Positions 12,126 through 25,800 of a stretch of DNA of 64,000 bases are shown here, piece after piece. Origin of the DNA: Yamagishiella unicocca (Eukaryota > Chlorophyta > Chlorophyceae > Chlamydomonadales > Volvocaceae). The DNA lies in assembly GCA_003116995.1 (NCBI GenBank), contig BDSL01000041.1, positions 124,001-188,000 on the forward strand. Reading direction: 5' to 3'. Under the pieces are notes generated by a model that searched no databases, was not told the origin of the DNA, and saw nothing but the letters and a program-made list of their open reading frames with translations. Made by a program: the position numbers and the translations under genes. Numbering within the stretch: the first letter of the stretch is position 1; every line of letters starts with the position of its first letter.

Positions 12126-15100
12126 CTACACCAGGATTTCCTGCAACGCGGCCGGCAAGGCTGATGTGTCCAGCTGGGTGTTACCGCCCAACTGCAGCTT
12201 GCCTAGTGACGTGCACCCAGCCGTTATGGCATCCACCGGCAGCTCCGTCAGCTGGTTGTTAGCCAGGTACAGATCCTCAAGGAAGGCACAGTTGCCCAGG
12301 CTCTCGGGCACCGCCACCAGCTGGTTGTTATTCGCCCACAGCTTCCGCAACTTGGTGAGCTTGCCGAGCGTGTCCGGCAGGCGAGTGAGGCGGTTGCCGT
12401 AGACCCACAGGTCCTCGAGCTCTGACAGGTTGCCTGCGTGCGTGGGTACGTGTCGGGAGGCAGCAGCAGAAGTGGGCCGGGCCGGGAAAGGCGGATTTAG
12501 GAGGAAACCCGTGCGTGGTCGTACGGGTGACGAAGGCAGCCGGGAGAGGTGTGGGGGGGGTGAGCGGTGCCCGGGTCGATTGCATATCACCCCGTTTCCT
12601 CCATGCACCGTTCATCGCCCTGCTTCGCTGATCCTTCCACACGGCCACACGCGGACGCCGCCCCACCAGGCGGGGCCCGCAACCTCCCCCGCCTTGCCTG
12701 CCGGATGCCCCTCAGTCCTTGCCCGCCTTAACGCCCCTCAGTCCAGCCCCTTTCCTCATCTCCCACGCCCCCAACACCATCCATGCCCAGCCGGCCCAGC
12801 CCACCTATCTCGTCCGGGATCACGTCCAGCCGGTTGCGCTGCAGCGCCAGCTTGTTGACGAGCAGCCAGGAGCCCACCGCGAGGGGCGGCAGGTACGGCA
12901 CCTTGTTGGTGAAGAGCGACAGGACGAGCAGCTTCGGGAGGCGGCTCAGCGGGCCGCCGTCGGGCTGCTGCTGCTGCTGCTGCTGCCCGCCGCCGGGTTC
13001 TGTGGTGGCGGCGCCCCGGCTGCTGTCCTCCACGGTGGCGGCGCCCCGGCTGCTGTCCTCCACGGTCTCGATTGCGTTCATGTGCAGCGACAGGCGCTCC
13101 ATGCTGGCGGGGATCTGAGGCACCTCGGTGAGCTCGTTGGCGTTGAGGGACAGCCAGCGCAGGCAGGTGAGCTCCGGCAGGCGAGACCTGGGCGGGGGGT
13201 GAGGTATGCGCAGGGCCGGAGGGGGGGTATGAAACAAATCCGCGTGTGGGTCTGTGCAGGATGGGGTTCCTGGCAGCAGGGCCGGGCGCTAACGTTTGGT
13301 TCGCCCACCCATCAAACTAACGCCCCAGCAGCCCTCTTCCAAGAGCACCCACGTACAATCATGTGTACCATCCCAGCATGTGTACCATCATGTGTATACC
13401 GTCATGTGTACCATCATGTGTATACCGTCATGTGTACCATCATGTGTACCATCATGTGCGCCATCATGTATACCGTCATGTGTACCATCATGTGTGTACC
13501 ATCATGTGTACCATCATGTGTACCATCATGCGTGTACCATCATGTGTACCATCATGTGTACCATCATGTGTGTACCATCATGTGTGTACCATCATGTGTA
13601 CCATCATGCGTGTACCATCATGTGTGTACCATCATGTGCGCCATCGGCAGCATCTCCCTTGTCAGCCAGCCCACATTGTCCATCCCCGACCCCGCCGTCC
13701 CCCTCCTCCCCGCATCACACCGCGTCCAACCCCTCCTCCGTCCCACGTTCTACCCACGTCACGGTACGGATGGTGTTGTTGTGCAGGGCCAGGAAATCCA
13801 ACGCCGTGAGCGCCGCGATCTCGTCCGGCACGATCGTCAGGCGGTTGCACTGCAGCTCCAACCGCTGCAGGCTAGTCATCTCGGCCAGGTTCGGCGGCAC
13901 CGTTGTCAGTTGTTGGTTGCTGAGGTTCAGCCACGTGATGCCCTCCTTGTACACGGTGTACGGCACCATGAACAGGTCCAGCGTGTCCAAGTCCTTGAAG
14001 TCAGACTGGGGGCGGAATGGGCCGCGAGGTGTCGTACACCGTGTAGGGTTCGAGAGGCGCGGCGTGATCGTCAGGTAGGGGCTAGGGGGGGGGCGTGTCC
14101 CTGCTTAGCTGTAACGCCTGCTCATGGTTAGCAAACCCCAGCTGGGAGACACTAGGCAGCCAGGGGTAACCGCTGGACCGGACACCATGCCGCGACGGAG
14201 CGCGTGTATCTGGAACAGCTCACGTCGCCCACTTCCCAACGAAAGGTAGACAGGAGGCTGATGACCATCCTCCTTATCCTCGGTTGGATCCACGGGCCAA
14301 GCCCAGGGCCGCCCGCCGGCACTGGCTCAGTCCGCGTGTTATCGCGGGCCCCCGGAGTGCCGGCCCCCACCACTCGCTCCTCCACTTGCCTCACGGCCAA
14401 CCGGCCACAGCCATGCGCCCTCGTTGGCCGGCGCGTGCACTAGGAACATGCGCCAGATCTCGTGGTGGTGCGAGTGCTGGTCGCCACCACGCAGGTGGTG
14501 CCGTACCAGCCCCACGTGCTGCAGCGGCATGAGGTGTAAGCAGCGGCGGCGGGCAGAGGTGCCAGCAGCAGGAGCACCAAGGGGGCGAGAAGGGGGCGAG
14601 GAGGCGAAGTGAATTGGGAGCCCGAAGAGAGGAGGATCAGTCCCGGCAGCAAGCCGGTGCGCGCAGCTGCCAACGCCGCCGCAACCATGGCGGGCTGCGG
14701 GAACGAAGGGCCCCCTTCGGCAGGGGTAAGCCCATGACGCCGACCGCCGTACAGGGTTTTTGTCCTTCAGGGTTTTTTTGAGGCCGCAGTCGCACTCACC
14801 TGCGTGACCATACAGAGGCTGAGCTTGATGCCGTGGAGTTGCCGCCAGGACCTGTCCTGGCTTTCCAGCAGTGCGCTGTCGACTTCAACGCCCGGCTCCA
14901 GACCGGTGATGTACGCCGGGTTCACTGGAGCGCCATCCACGACGTTCAGCCGCTGCATAGCGCCCTGGGGAAGGGTCCACCGAACGCAGGTGGAGGCAGA
15001 GGCGGTGGCTACAACTATGGGCGCGGACCCGGAAGCCCGCCCGGCGAGCCGGGAGGGGCGGGGCGCTGCCGTGCTCACGGAGACGCGGGAGGCTTCAAAA

Positions 15101-15297
15101 AGAGCCGATGACCGCACACGGTCCATCGACAGCATCATAGGGGTGGCGATGGCGCTGGCCGTGTCGTCGCTGTCGCCAGATGGTCTCGCGTCGCCCTGCC
15201 ATGCGAGTTGAACCCGCTGTTGGGGGGTCTCCGGAGCCTTGGGAGCATGGCTGCTGCTGGCTTGCTGACAGCTTGAGAAACAGCAAATCATGGCCAA
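12126..15297 (-). CDS. Leucine-rich-repeat protein, about 521 residues
   Basis: Five exons with consistent phase: 15297-14800, 14518-14390, 14005-13758, 13187-12805 and 12433-12126. The N-terminus (MAMICCFSSCQQ) is Cys-rich and could be lipid-modified. The middle (MVTQ-HVGLVRHH...EIWRMFLVHAPANEGAWLWPVGRE) is unassigned. The C-terminal half is a run of typical LRRs with an LxxLxLxxNxLxxxP pattern, for example LQRLELQCNRLTIVPDEI, LRWLSLNANELTEVPQI, LALQRNRLDVIPDEIG, LEDLYLANNQLTELP. This is most like plant intracellular Ras-group or small-GTPase-linked LRRs. An insert in one repeat holds a duplicated VEDSSRGAAT unit and a poly-Gln run. The second intron appears to use a GC donor (GAG|GCAAGT). 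LRRs bind protein partners; the partner here is unknown. Confidence 0.85.
12957..13066 (-). repeat. Coding repeats inside the LRR gene
   Basis: A CTG/CAG trinucleotide run (about 12962-12982) encodes seven glutamines. Just beside it, a sequence of about 39 bp is directly duplicated at about 13005-13066, giving two VEDSSRGAAT units. Both fall between two LRRs, in a loop that can tolerate length change. Confidence 0.8.
13363..13650. repeat. 11-14-bp minisatellite (TGTACCATCATG)n in LRR-gene intron
   Basis: About 23 imperfect copies of TGTACCATCATG and variants (TATACCGTCATG, CGCCATCATG) fill most of the intron between LRR exons 3 and 4. The array translates in several frames into long false proteins. 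Confidence 0.9.
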
Positions 15298-16870
15298 GAG
15301 CTGTTATCGAGCAGGGGCATCGCAGCGGTTTGGCGGCGAGGCCATGGTGTCGTGACGCGCAGCCAGGAGGCAACAGACCGCGCCGATACCAGTTGTGTAA
15401 CGGCTGAAGAGATTGAGCACGGCCGTTCTAACTCCGTTCGCTGAAGCTCAGGGTCCTACCGACAATGAATGCTGTCCTTGTTAGTGCCGAGTCACGGTTA
15501 TTGACTTAGGCATGACGGGTAGCGCATTCGGCATGACGAACAAAGTCAATGAATGCCAACGTAATATGACGAACAATCCATTCTGGAGTAGCGAGAAGTC
15601 TCATACCGTTCCCGACGCAGTACCGAGAAGTACGGTTTCTATGAACCAGGCGACCTGGATGGGATGCCATGTTGCTGTATCCCATCATTTTTATTTGCAT
15701 AATGTGGCATATTACAATGTTTGAAACTCACTGGGGCCCGAAAAGGTTTTCCCCTACGTTAGGCCTGCTCCACATGGTATGATGGTGACTTGGCGCCGGT
15801 CACCCATATAACGCTCCAAACCCGCCATGGGATTCACAGACAAGTGGTTGGATGGAAATATTGTTTTGATTGCAGTGAGGCCACCCACACCGTCCCTGGT
15901 CGCGTGGTCGGAATGCAGAAGGGCGGGATGCGCCCACGTGGGGACACCGTGGTGCACATGCATGCTTTCAAACATAATGCGCGCACTGGCGCACACATTC
16001 CTCGCGTAATCGTGTAGTCGCGTTTACTCGTGTTTGCTCGTGTACTCGGGCCACCACACGCTGAGACTGAACATAACTGAGGAATAATGGAGGGACACAC
16101 ACATTGATGCGTGGTGGCCAAATAAGTAGGTGACAAATGCTTCCTGCGTCCCACACGGTTCCTTGGGCCTGGAAGATCGCAATAGGTTTCATTAAAATTT
16201 GAGCTTCGCGTGGTTGGATGCTGTGGAACTGCCTTGCCCCTGCCACGTGCCATGTGCCGTCTGCTGCCATGTGCGTCGTGCCGCCAACGTCGGCTGTGTC
16301 GGAGTGAGCAGCATGAGCAGCAGCTAGCAGCGGGGGACTGCCACGCGGGGATTGCGTTGGGCTGTACCACAGGTACGTATGGCGTGAACGGATAGTGGGT
16401 ATAATGAATGACTGGTTGTAAGTTTGCGCATTGAAAGGGAGCGAGGTGGCGTCGGCTTGCGCACGTGCGCCGTGCTGTGATCCTACCTCGAGTGGATGTT
16501 GTGATTAAGGACCGACAGCCGAGAGAATTCTCAAGCCAGGAAGTTGATTGGCAGGGGATGGGCCCTGAGGGCGGGGGGGCAAGGCGGCCGCTTGATACCT
16601 GCCGTGGGTGCGCCAACCAAGAGCGGCCCCACACGAGCCGACATGTCCACCCATTCATTCGCTTAGCTCAACGAAAGCGCAAGTGGATAAGCAACGTAAT
16701 ATCTTTCAGCTGTGGGTAGAAGATGGCGGCAAGCAGCTTCGTAGCAAAAAAGCGTTGATAACAGTAACAGAAACTCGTACAGCAAACGATGTGCAGCCTC
16801 GTCTGTGACAGTGCTGAGCCTGAGAGCCGTTTTGCAAGCAGGTTTTGTTCAGCTTATACCGGTATTAGGC
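15298..16870. other. Divergent intergenic region
   Basis: This lies between the start of the minus-strand LRR gene and the start of the plus-strand exostosin gene, so it should contain both promoters. No TATA box or other element can be picked out with confidence, and no coding frame with recognisable domains was seen on either strand. Confidence 0.5.
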
Positions 16871-19800
16871 ATGAATGGGACGCAAGGGAAAGCCAGGCAA
16901 TTCATGGCGGGAGCAGCAAAGGCTGTACTGGCCACACTATTGATGTTTACAACTTTCAACCTTTCCAACACTGGAATCACAGCCGCAAGCCGCGCTATCC
17001 CTGGTCGGAAGGCTTGCGCAGCAGGATGGTGGGTAGTGTGTTCCCTACTTGGAACGAACAATAATGAAGCGTCTATGATAACATAGGATGCAATTGCCTT
17101 ACCCGCACGCATTTCATTGCTTGCGCTTATGGAATTCCTTTCCCCGATGCCTTTGCCTGCACGCAGCGGCCAACAGGGCAACTGCAACTACGAGGAGGGG
17201 CGGTGCGAGTGCCGCTGGGGCTACACGGGTGAGCCCGGCCATAACAAAAGTGGGGTTGCACACAGTAGTGGGGGGGCGACGAGGCAGGTTCAGAGCACGC
17301 GCATAAGGGCATAGTTGCAGGTTGTGTGAGTCCTATGAGCCAAAGAAGCCTAGCGGTCTGTTCCAGGGACTGCGCTGGAGGCCGCACATAAGGGGGCCAA
17401 CCTCCTGCAAGCATAGACCCCCAGTGGCCTAGCTTACTTCCGCACTTCAGCAAACAGCCGGGGCACTCGCTGAGGAACGCCTGGAGAGCCCACCCGCTGA
17501 TTATTGGCGACCCACAACTGACCGAACCCGGAACGGACCCACCCAGCGTCGACCCCTGCAGCTCTATCGTGGGCCCCCTGGAGCCCGTCAGCCCGCCGTA
17601 CACCCCCTCCCCTCCTTCCGCCTCCCCCCGGGTCGCCCTTGGTTTGTCGTCCGTGGATCCGCGGATTATCCTTTACCCCCCTGGGGTTGCCCTCAGGTCC
17701 CTCATGCGAGGTGGACCGGATGGCTGCGTGCCGCTTGGCGCCAGATGACCCGGGTAGGCTAGGAGCGAGGCGGGGCGGAGGGAGGTGCTTGCCGCACGCG
17801 GAGGTTAGCCGGGGTTTTTAGCCTACCTTAAAAGCGACCAGCTTTCGTATTTGGTGTCTGGTATCGATCCAGTGGTCGAAACAATGGCGGAGCTGGTAAT
17901 GAGCGAGGGGTTTGGAAAAATCCGTTCGGGGCGGATACGCGTTGGGCTGCATTATTGCAGTGGGGGCGAAGTCAGGGCGGGCTAATAAACTGCCGTGCTT
18001 CCCCCGAGGCCGACTCCAAGGCGGTCGTGCGGCCGCTGTGCCCAATCGCTGTTCGGAGCCTTGAAGCATGGGTAGTGGAGGGCACGTTGAGCCTCTCCCT
18101 CCGCACTCGCGCCCCGCCCTACACCCAGGGCGGTTCTGTTCTAAACGGTTTTCCGTTTTTCGTACACGGGTCTTCCTTTTGCCCTGCCTCCAGGCTCCTG
18201 TGGCTTCATGTACCCAAAGAACTGCGAGTGCCTGCGCGAGTGCTTCCGTCTCTACTGCCATTACGGGACAGACACCAACAAATGCGCGCATCAGGTACCA
18301 TACCACCATACATTGCAACTTCATAGTGTGGAACCGTACCACCATTCTAGTGCCGTAGCACCATCAAAGTACCATAGTACAATCATCCATACAATCATAG
18401 TACAATCATGGTACAATCATAGTACAATCATGGTACAATCATACTATAATTATGGTACAATCATAGTACCGGTCACGGCTGGCTGAACGCCGCTACCACA
18501 GCGATGGCACGTGGGCTCGTCTGGGGTGCATCCCACATCGCCCACGCTCCAGCTCCAAAACGGACCCTCAAAGCTGGCAAGCGCGAGGTTTAGGGTTTTA
18601 GGGTTTTGTTATTGCGTCGGCGGCCCACCCCTTCCTTCCGGCTCTCAGCGCCTCCCTCGCCGTACCCCCTGTCCCCACCCCCGTCCATTCCGCGCAGGCT
18701 TGGGGAGGTCTCATCCGTGACTCGCCCTGCTGGCTGTACGGCAATAACGTCACGGGCGTGGCGGACCGCCCGCAGGACCGCTCCTGGTACCCGGAGGCTC
18801 CTGAGAACAGCACGCTGTGGTTCCAACAGGTCCAGGGTGCGGTTGGTGGCGAGCTGCTGCTCACCCCCCCCAGTGGGTGCTGCTGCAGGACGGATGCGCC
18901 CTCCTGCCACAGTAGTTACCGTTGCCCTGTTGGACAGCTAAGATGCTGGCGCCCTCTCGATTACCTATCTAGTTGCCTTCGCCCCGCCGGTTAGCAAAGT
19001 CGCCGTTGCCCCACCAGTTAGTTAAGTCGCCGTTGCTCCGTCGGTTAGGGCAGTTGCGGTTGCGTTGCCTCGCTCGTCGGTTAGCTAGGCTGCCGTTGCT
19101 TCCTCGGCTAGCTAACCTCGCCTCACCCAGGCCGCTGCCGGCACCTGGCGATCAGAGGGCGATCATAGGCTACCAGCCGCACGAGTCGCTAACGCGGCTA
19201 CCGCGTTGTGTCCTTCATAGGCCGCCGTCTCCCGCCCCCCCCAGATCCCCGAGTTCTTCGACGAAGACACCTACAACCTCGGCAAGGTGCTGACGGTGAG
19301 TCCAGGCTGCCAGCCGCCGCGGCGCCCCGGCCACCCGCGCACCACCCGCCTACCTGCTGCACCCCACCCTCCCCAGTCCCCACCCTCGCCGTTTGTCGGC
19401 CGTGGATTCGCGGATGATCCTGTACCCCCCTTCCCCCGCCCGGAACTGGAACTGGAACCGGAACTGGAACTGGAAGCGGAACCGGAACCGGAACCGGAGG
19501 TACCAGCGCCCCATGCCCACACGCGCACCGATCTGACCTGCGTGCCTGCCTGAGGCCCTATCTTCGGCAGCCCCAGCTCTCCTGCCTCCTGAAACGTTCC
19601 CACCCTGCTTTCCCCCTGCCCCCTACCCCAGCCGCAACGTCTGGCCTAAACGGTTTTTCTCTCGTACGAGGTCTTCCTTTTACCCCCTGGCCCCTGCCCA
19701 CCAAATCCGTCCCACCCGCATCCACCACCCCTCGATGATTTTTATAATATTCCTCACATCCTCCGCCTTTTCCCGCCCCGCCCCAACCGCCCCTCACATC

Positions 19801-22800
19801 CCCCGCCTCTCCCCGCCCCGCCCCAACCGTCCCTCGGCTCCACTCGGTCCAGGACCCGGAGCGGCTTTACAAGTCCCCCTACCACCGCCCATACCTGTCG
19901 TGGCACCGCGCCAACCACCTCGCCCTGCCGCTGTCGCACTGCCCCGCCAGCTGCTCCAACGGCCGCGGCTACTGCCTGCTCTATGAGGGGTCCGACAGCC
20001 CTGCCTGCACCTGCCACTATGGCTTCGACGGACACGACTGCTCGCAGGTGAGGTACCGGGCGACCGTTGAGCTGGCGGGGCCCGGGTTAGGAATGAAGGG
20101 GGCCAGATAGGGTCGGGAAGGGGGCCAGATAGGGCCGGGAAGGGGGCCAGGTAGGGCCGGGAAGGGGGCCAGGTAGGGCCGGGAAGGGGGACAGATAGAG
20201 CCGGGAAGGGGGCCAGGTAGGGCCGGGAAGGGGGCCAGGTAGGGCCGGGAAGGGGGCCAGATAGGGCCGGGAAGGGGGACAGATAGGGCCGGGAAGGGGG
20301 ACAGATAGGGCCGGGAAGGGGGCCAGGTAGGGCCGGGAAGGGGGCCAGATAGGGCCGGGAAGGGGGACAGATAGGGCCGGGAAGGGGGACAGATAGGGCC
20401 GGGAAGGGGGCCAGGTAGGGCCGGGAAGGGGGCCAGGTAGGGCCGGGAAGGGGGACAGATAGGGCCGGGAAGGGGGCCAGATAGGGCCGGGAAGGGGGCC
20501 AGGTAGGGCCGGGAAGGGGGACAGATAGGGCCGGGAAGGGGGACAGATAGGGCCGGGAAGGGGGACAGATAGGGCCGGGAAGGGGGCCAGGTAGGGCCGG
20601 GAAGGGGGCCAGGTAGGGCCGGGAAGGGGGCCAGGTAGGGCCGGGAAGGGGGACAGATAGGGCCGGGAAGGGGGACAGATAGGGCCGGGAAGGGGGACAG
20701 ATAGGGCCGGGAAGGGGGCCAGGTGGGGCCGGGAAGGGGGACAGATAGGGCCGGGAAGGGGGCCAGGTAGGGCCGGGAAGGGGGCCAGACAGGGCTGGCA
20801 CCGGGAGGGGGCCATATAGGGCCGGGACGACCTGATTTCGGTTGGGCTCAACTGATCAAGTAACCAACTCAGCGCACCCGCCCCCCGGGGCCGCATGTAC
20901 ACGCTCCTCCCCCCCCACCAGCCGGACAACAAGGAGGCCTGCTGGTTCAGCCCGGACTGCGGCGGGCGGGGCACCTGCCACAGCGGCTTCTGCCACTGCC
21001 AGGACGGCTGGTGGGGCCGGGCGTGCCAACGCAGCCAGGCGTTCCTGCCGGAGCCGCCGGGCACAGTGCCGGACATGAGGTGGGTGAGAAAAGGGGAGCA
21101 GGACGGGGGGCGTGTATAAAAAACGTTTTACGCAACGGGACGGGGGGCGGGGGGGCTTCTGCGGTGTGTTTCGTGAGTAACGGCAGGGGGGAAGGAGGAA
21201 ACGGCTGATCTGCGGAGGCCCGTGGAGGATGGGGCCCGTTCCGTGTGTTGTATGTGCTCTGCTGGCATGATTGCCTCCTACCTCATCAGTCACGTGGCAT
21301 TATTATCAGCCCCCTGCGCGACCAACTAGACCGCACCGGCCGCCTTGCCGCCCCCCGCTTACCTTCGCAGGTCGAAGACGAGGTTCAAGATCTACATGTA
21401 CGAGCTGCCGTGGGATGTTGCCTTCCCGTGAGTGCCCGTGCGCGCCGGGCGCTGTACATACGTACATCGGCCTCGCGGCCTCGACGGGGGCGGGGGCAAC
21501 TAACGCTGCGCGTCGGTTGCGTTAGGTGGTTATCACTTGCGGCATCACGCCCCACCAAGAGAAAGATACGGTTCCGACCAGATACTTTGCCTCGTACGGC
21601 AACCACGTGTTTCTAGCCTAGCCAAGGGGCCGTGTACGTAGTGCGCAGTGCGGCCGGTCCCCCCCTGGAGTCGCGGATTCTCTTATCAAACCCCCTGGAG
21701 TCGCTCCTCCACCTGGACAGGACCCGCGTGTGCCTACCGCACCGCAACCCGGTCCCGGCCCCCTTTGACATGCCGTAACCGCAGGTACGAGGTGAAGGAG
21801 GACGTCCACACCCGCGATCCCATATATACTGCGTACGAGCTATTCCTGCAGTACTTTTTGAACGACAATGTCGTACGAACGGGTGCGTGCTGGTGGTGGT
21901 GGTGGCGCAGTGGCGGCCGCGGTGGCAGGGCGGGCTGGGGACGGATGGAGCGGGCAGCAGCGGCGTGTGCGTGAGTGGGTGGGCGGCTGTGTTTCTCGGC
22001 CGGTGTGCTACCGTAGGAGCTGTGGACCGCAGTGCTACCCGATCCGCTGTACGGCACGCGACCGCTTGCCGTACACCGGGTTGGACCCAGGCGCCGGCGT
22101 ACACACACGGCTCCGTCGTGCAGCCACCCTGCGGCCTCACGCCTGTCTCCCTTCCCTTGGCCCCCTTCCGTTTATTCCCCTTTCCTTGGTCCTTTTTTAG
22201 TCCTCCGCCCGCACTCTCCTGCCTCTCCTTTCAGCACCTCCGTGTGGTGCCAAGGTGTACGGCGCTCCGACCGTACATGTCGTGTTGCCGTGCCTCGCTC
22301 CCCTACCTGACCTGCCGCAGAGAACCCCTACGAGGCCAACCTCTTCTACCTCCCCACCCTGGCCTTCTTGTACGCTGGGAACGTCGGCAACCCGCAGTGG
22401 CAGGCCGAGCACGTCATTAACTACGTACGGCAAACCTGGCCCTTTTACAACCGTACTGGTGGGTAGCAAGGAAAATGTGGGGGGCGGAAGAGCAGGAGGG
22501 GCAGGAGGGGCAGGCGGGGCAGGAGGGGTAGGAGGGACAGGAGGGGCAGGAGGGGCAGGAGGGGCAGGAGGGGTAGGAGGGACAGGAGGGGCAGGAGGGA
22601 CAGGAGGGGCAGGAGGGGCAGGAGGGGCAGGAGGGGCAGGAGGGGCAGGAGGGGCAGGAGGGGCAGGAGGGGCAGGAGGGGCAGGAGGGGCAGGAGGGGC
22701 AGGAGGGGCAGGAGGGGCAGGAGGGGCAGGAGGGGTAGGAGGGGCAGGAGGGGCAGGAGGGGCAGGAGGGGCAGGAGGGGTAGGAGGGGCAGGAGGGGCA

Positions 22801-25800
22801 GGAGGGGCAGGAGGGGCAGGAGGGGCAGGAGGGGTAGGAGGGGCAGGAGGGGCAGGGCGCTACACGGTTAATGGCTGGGTGCCATACGTCCGGCGGGGAC
22901 GTGGGTCCCCTCTTCCCGTTTCCCGAATAACTTGCTTTGAAGTTCGGAACGTAATCGGTGTTCAGCAGCCTTTGTATGAGGCTGCTGAGCCAGCTGCTAC
23001 CTCCACTCGCCATCATTGCCCCCGTGCCTCCCTGCCGGCCTTCCGCGCCACCCCACACATACACACCACGGGTCTCCCTCGAACACCTACACACCACACG
23101 TAGGCGGCCGCGACCACTTCCTCTTCATGCCCGGCGACCGGGGCTCCTGCCTGAGCCAGCGCTGGCTGCAGGACAGCGTCATAAAGGTCGGTGCTGCGGG
23201 GGGCTGGGGTCGTCGGGTGGGCGGGTCAGGGCGGCTGCGGAGAGATTCGATTGGGGACTTCAGCAGGGCCATGGGGCAGGAGGCAACTTCGAGGTGCAGA
23301 AATAGGTGCAGAATCAGGTGCAGAAACATTTAGCGCATTTAAATTGGGAAACAGGTGATTCACTTGGAAATCAGGCGCTTCTTACGGCTCTAGGGTGTAA
23401 GGGGTTGGCGCCGCCAGTACCGCCGACTGCGCCTTCCGGCTTCCATGTATCTTCACGCACCCTAATCACCCTACCAACGAAGCCGGCCCGACGCTCGCTG
23501 TCCGCATGCGGCCCAACAGGTGGTCCATTTTGGGATGCAGAAAGGTAACCTGGATTGGAGAAGCTTCGAGAACATGGTGAGCAGCGGCCCCCATAGTGGC
23601 TGTGCCAGGTCGGACTCCCCCCGCCGCGTGGTGTAACCTCACTTTTTCCTAACCTCACTTCCTTCCTAACCTCACTTTTTCCTAACCGCACTTCCTTCCT
23701 AACCTCAATCCATCTATACCCACGCCCCCGAACCCTGGTAGGCGACGAAAGTCGACATACGGTAACACCCTGCCGAAAGTTCGCTTCGCGTTGGCAGCGT
23801 GGGAAACCAGCGACGCGCACCCTCTGCGCCGCAAGCCCTCCAAAGCTCTCAGAGGATTGTCCCATTCGTACATTAGTGCCGTACAACGCGAAGCAACACG
23901 TGGACATGCCAGCAGGAATTTGCTGGCTGGGTCCTCCCGCGGACCGGGTCTTCGGCTCGACGTGACACCGACATCGCACACATCTCAGGACCACGTTGAG
24001 CAATTACGACCTGTGCAGTGTTCCCTCACTCCCCTCCCTTTTCCACCTTCGTCCTTGCCCCCCCCCAAACCCCCAATGTGGCTCCCTACCTCGCCCCAGG
24101 ACTATGCCTGCATCCAGGTGAAGCGTGACCTCGTTGTCCCCGCAAGACCCACCGAATTCGGTGAAGTCCGGCCTAGCTTTGCCGGCCCCTACTACAGCGT
24201 GAGTAGTGGGTGCGTGGGGCGCAATAATAAGGGGGGCGTGGGCGACCGGACGGATGGGGGAGGGCGGGAGGGGGGCAAGGACGACCGGATGGATGGGGAC
24301 GGACGTGCAGGACGCGGCTGCTGAGGCGACGATGAGGATCCAGATGTGGTAGAGCTCCGTTTGGGCCGTGCTCGCGGCATGTCACCCAAGCAAGCTGCTG
24401 CATCGGCTTACGTTTCGCGTGGTTCTGCTAGGTCCACGCTACAACACAAACCGAAGCGGCAGCTCCGGAACCGCGCCCGGCCGCATGTCCGCAAACGAAG
24501 CAGCCCATGTGCTCCAGGGGCCTGCGGTGAGCCACCTTTTATCCGGCGCCTCCCTTGCGCTGCCCTCCCTGCAGTGGCTCCGGAGCACCGGCGGCTATGA
24601 CGGCAACCGGACGCTGCTCTTCTTCTTCGCGGGCGGAGTCGGGGACGGGGAGTACAGCGGCGGGACAAGGCTGGTGGGTGGGGGCGCGCCGTGTGTGTCG
24701 CGCTGGCGCCATTGCGCATCCAGTTCCCGGCACCCAGCGCTCCCAACCTCTTACCTCACCACACCGCCTGCTGCTAGACCCATTCTAGACCCATGCACCG
24801 CCGCCGGCTGATTTCTGTCGTACGTGCCGTACAGGCCATCCAGCAGCTGCTGCGCAACATGACCGAGCAGCAGCCTGACGTCCAGTTCGTTGAAGGCCAT
24901 GTGGATGGGAAGTACGGCGACCTCGTGCGCGCCTCAAAATTCTGCGTTGCTCCGTAAGTGCGGTGCGCTGTGCCGTGCTGCGCCGTGCTGAGCTGTGCTT
25001 TGCTGAGTCGCGCTTTGCTCAGCTGTCAGCTCCTCCGGCTTATCGGTTCGCTCCTGGCAGCTCTAGGGTATTCCGTGAATGACCGAATCATTGCGCGCAC
25101 CGCACGTCTTCCGCCCCCCATACCGCTCGATCCCTGTCCGATCCCTCCCCTCCACGCACCTCCACACACCCCCACCCTGCCGGTTCTTTTCTGGAACCCA
25201 CCCACCCTGCCTGCCCGTCGGTCCGCCCACTGTCCGCCCACTCCCTCGGCGGCTACCAGTTACGGCCACGGCTGGGGTATCCGGCTGATGCAGTCCATGT
25301 ACTTCGGCTGCATCCCGCTCATCATCCAGGACCACGTGTACCAGCCCTTCGAGGTGCGCTCGGGGTTTCGATGACGCGGGGGCGGGGGCGGGGGCGGGGG
25401 CGGGGGCGGGGGCGGGGGCGGGGGCGGGGGCGGGGGCGGGGGCGGGGGCGGGGGCGGGGGCGGGGGCGGGGCCCTTCGGTGGATACTAAGACACCTGCGT
25501 GGGGGGCAGTGGGACCAGCCCTGCGAGGTGCGGCAGGGCAGCAGCACCGAGCAGGGGGTGTCCCCGGCGTCCGTCGCAGTCCCAGCCGCTGCACACTTAC
25601 GTCCAGGAAGCCGCCGTGCCGCCCGTTGCACCCACCATCTCTCCGCAACCCAATTACCTCTGAACGGCGCACGGAACGCTAGCAATCCCCCGCCACGCCA
25701 CACATGCCAGCTACTCGCAATTTACTAGTTTCCACACCTGCCCCACCCGCGCGCTGACGCGGTTCCTCAGGATTTCATGCCGTACGAGGAGTTCGCCGTA

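Noticed and set aside
20096..20826. CRISPR-like direct repeats
   Set aside because: Units are contiguous with no unique spacers, and the context is a eukaryotic intron.
19794..21076. Two long minus-strand Pro-rich reading frames (more than 300 residues)
   Set aside because: They are the translation of the 22-bp intronic array read on the opposite strand; the repeat has no stop in these frames.
22255..23103. Long Gly-Gly-Ala repeat frame on plus and Cys-Pro-Ser frame on minus
   Set aside because: Product of the 9-bp minisatellite. The exostosin exon ends at 22458 and resumes at 23104.
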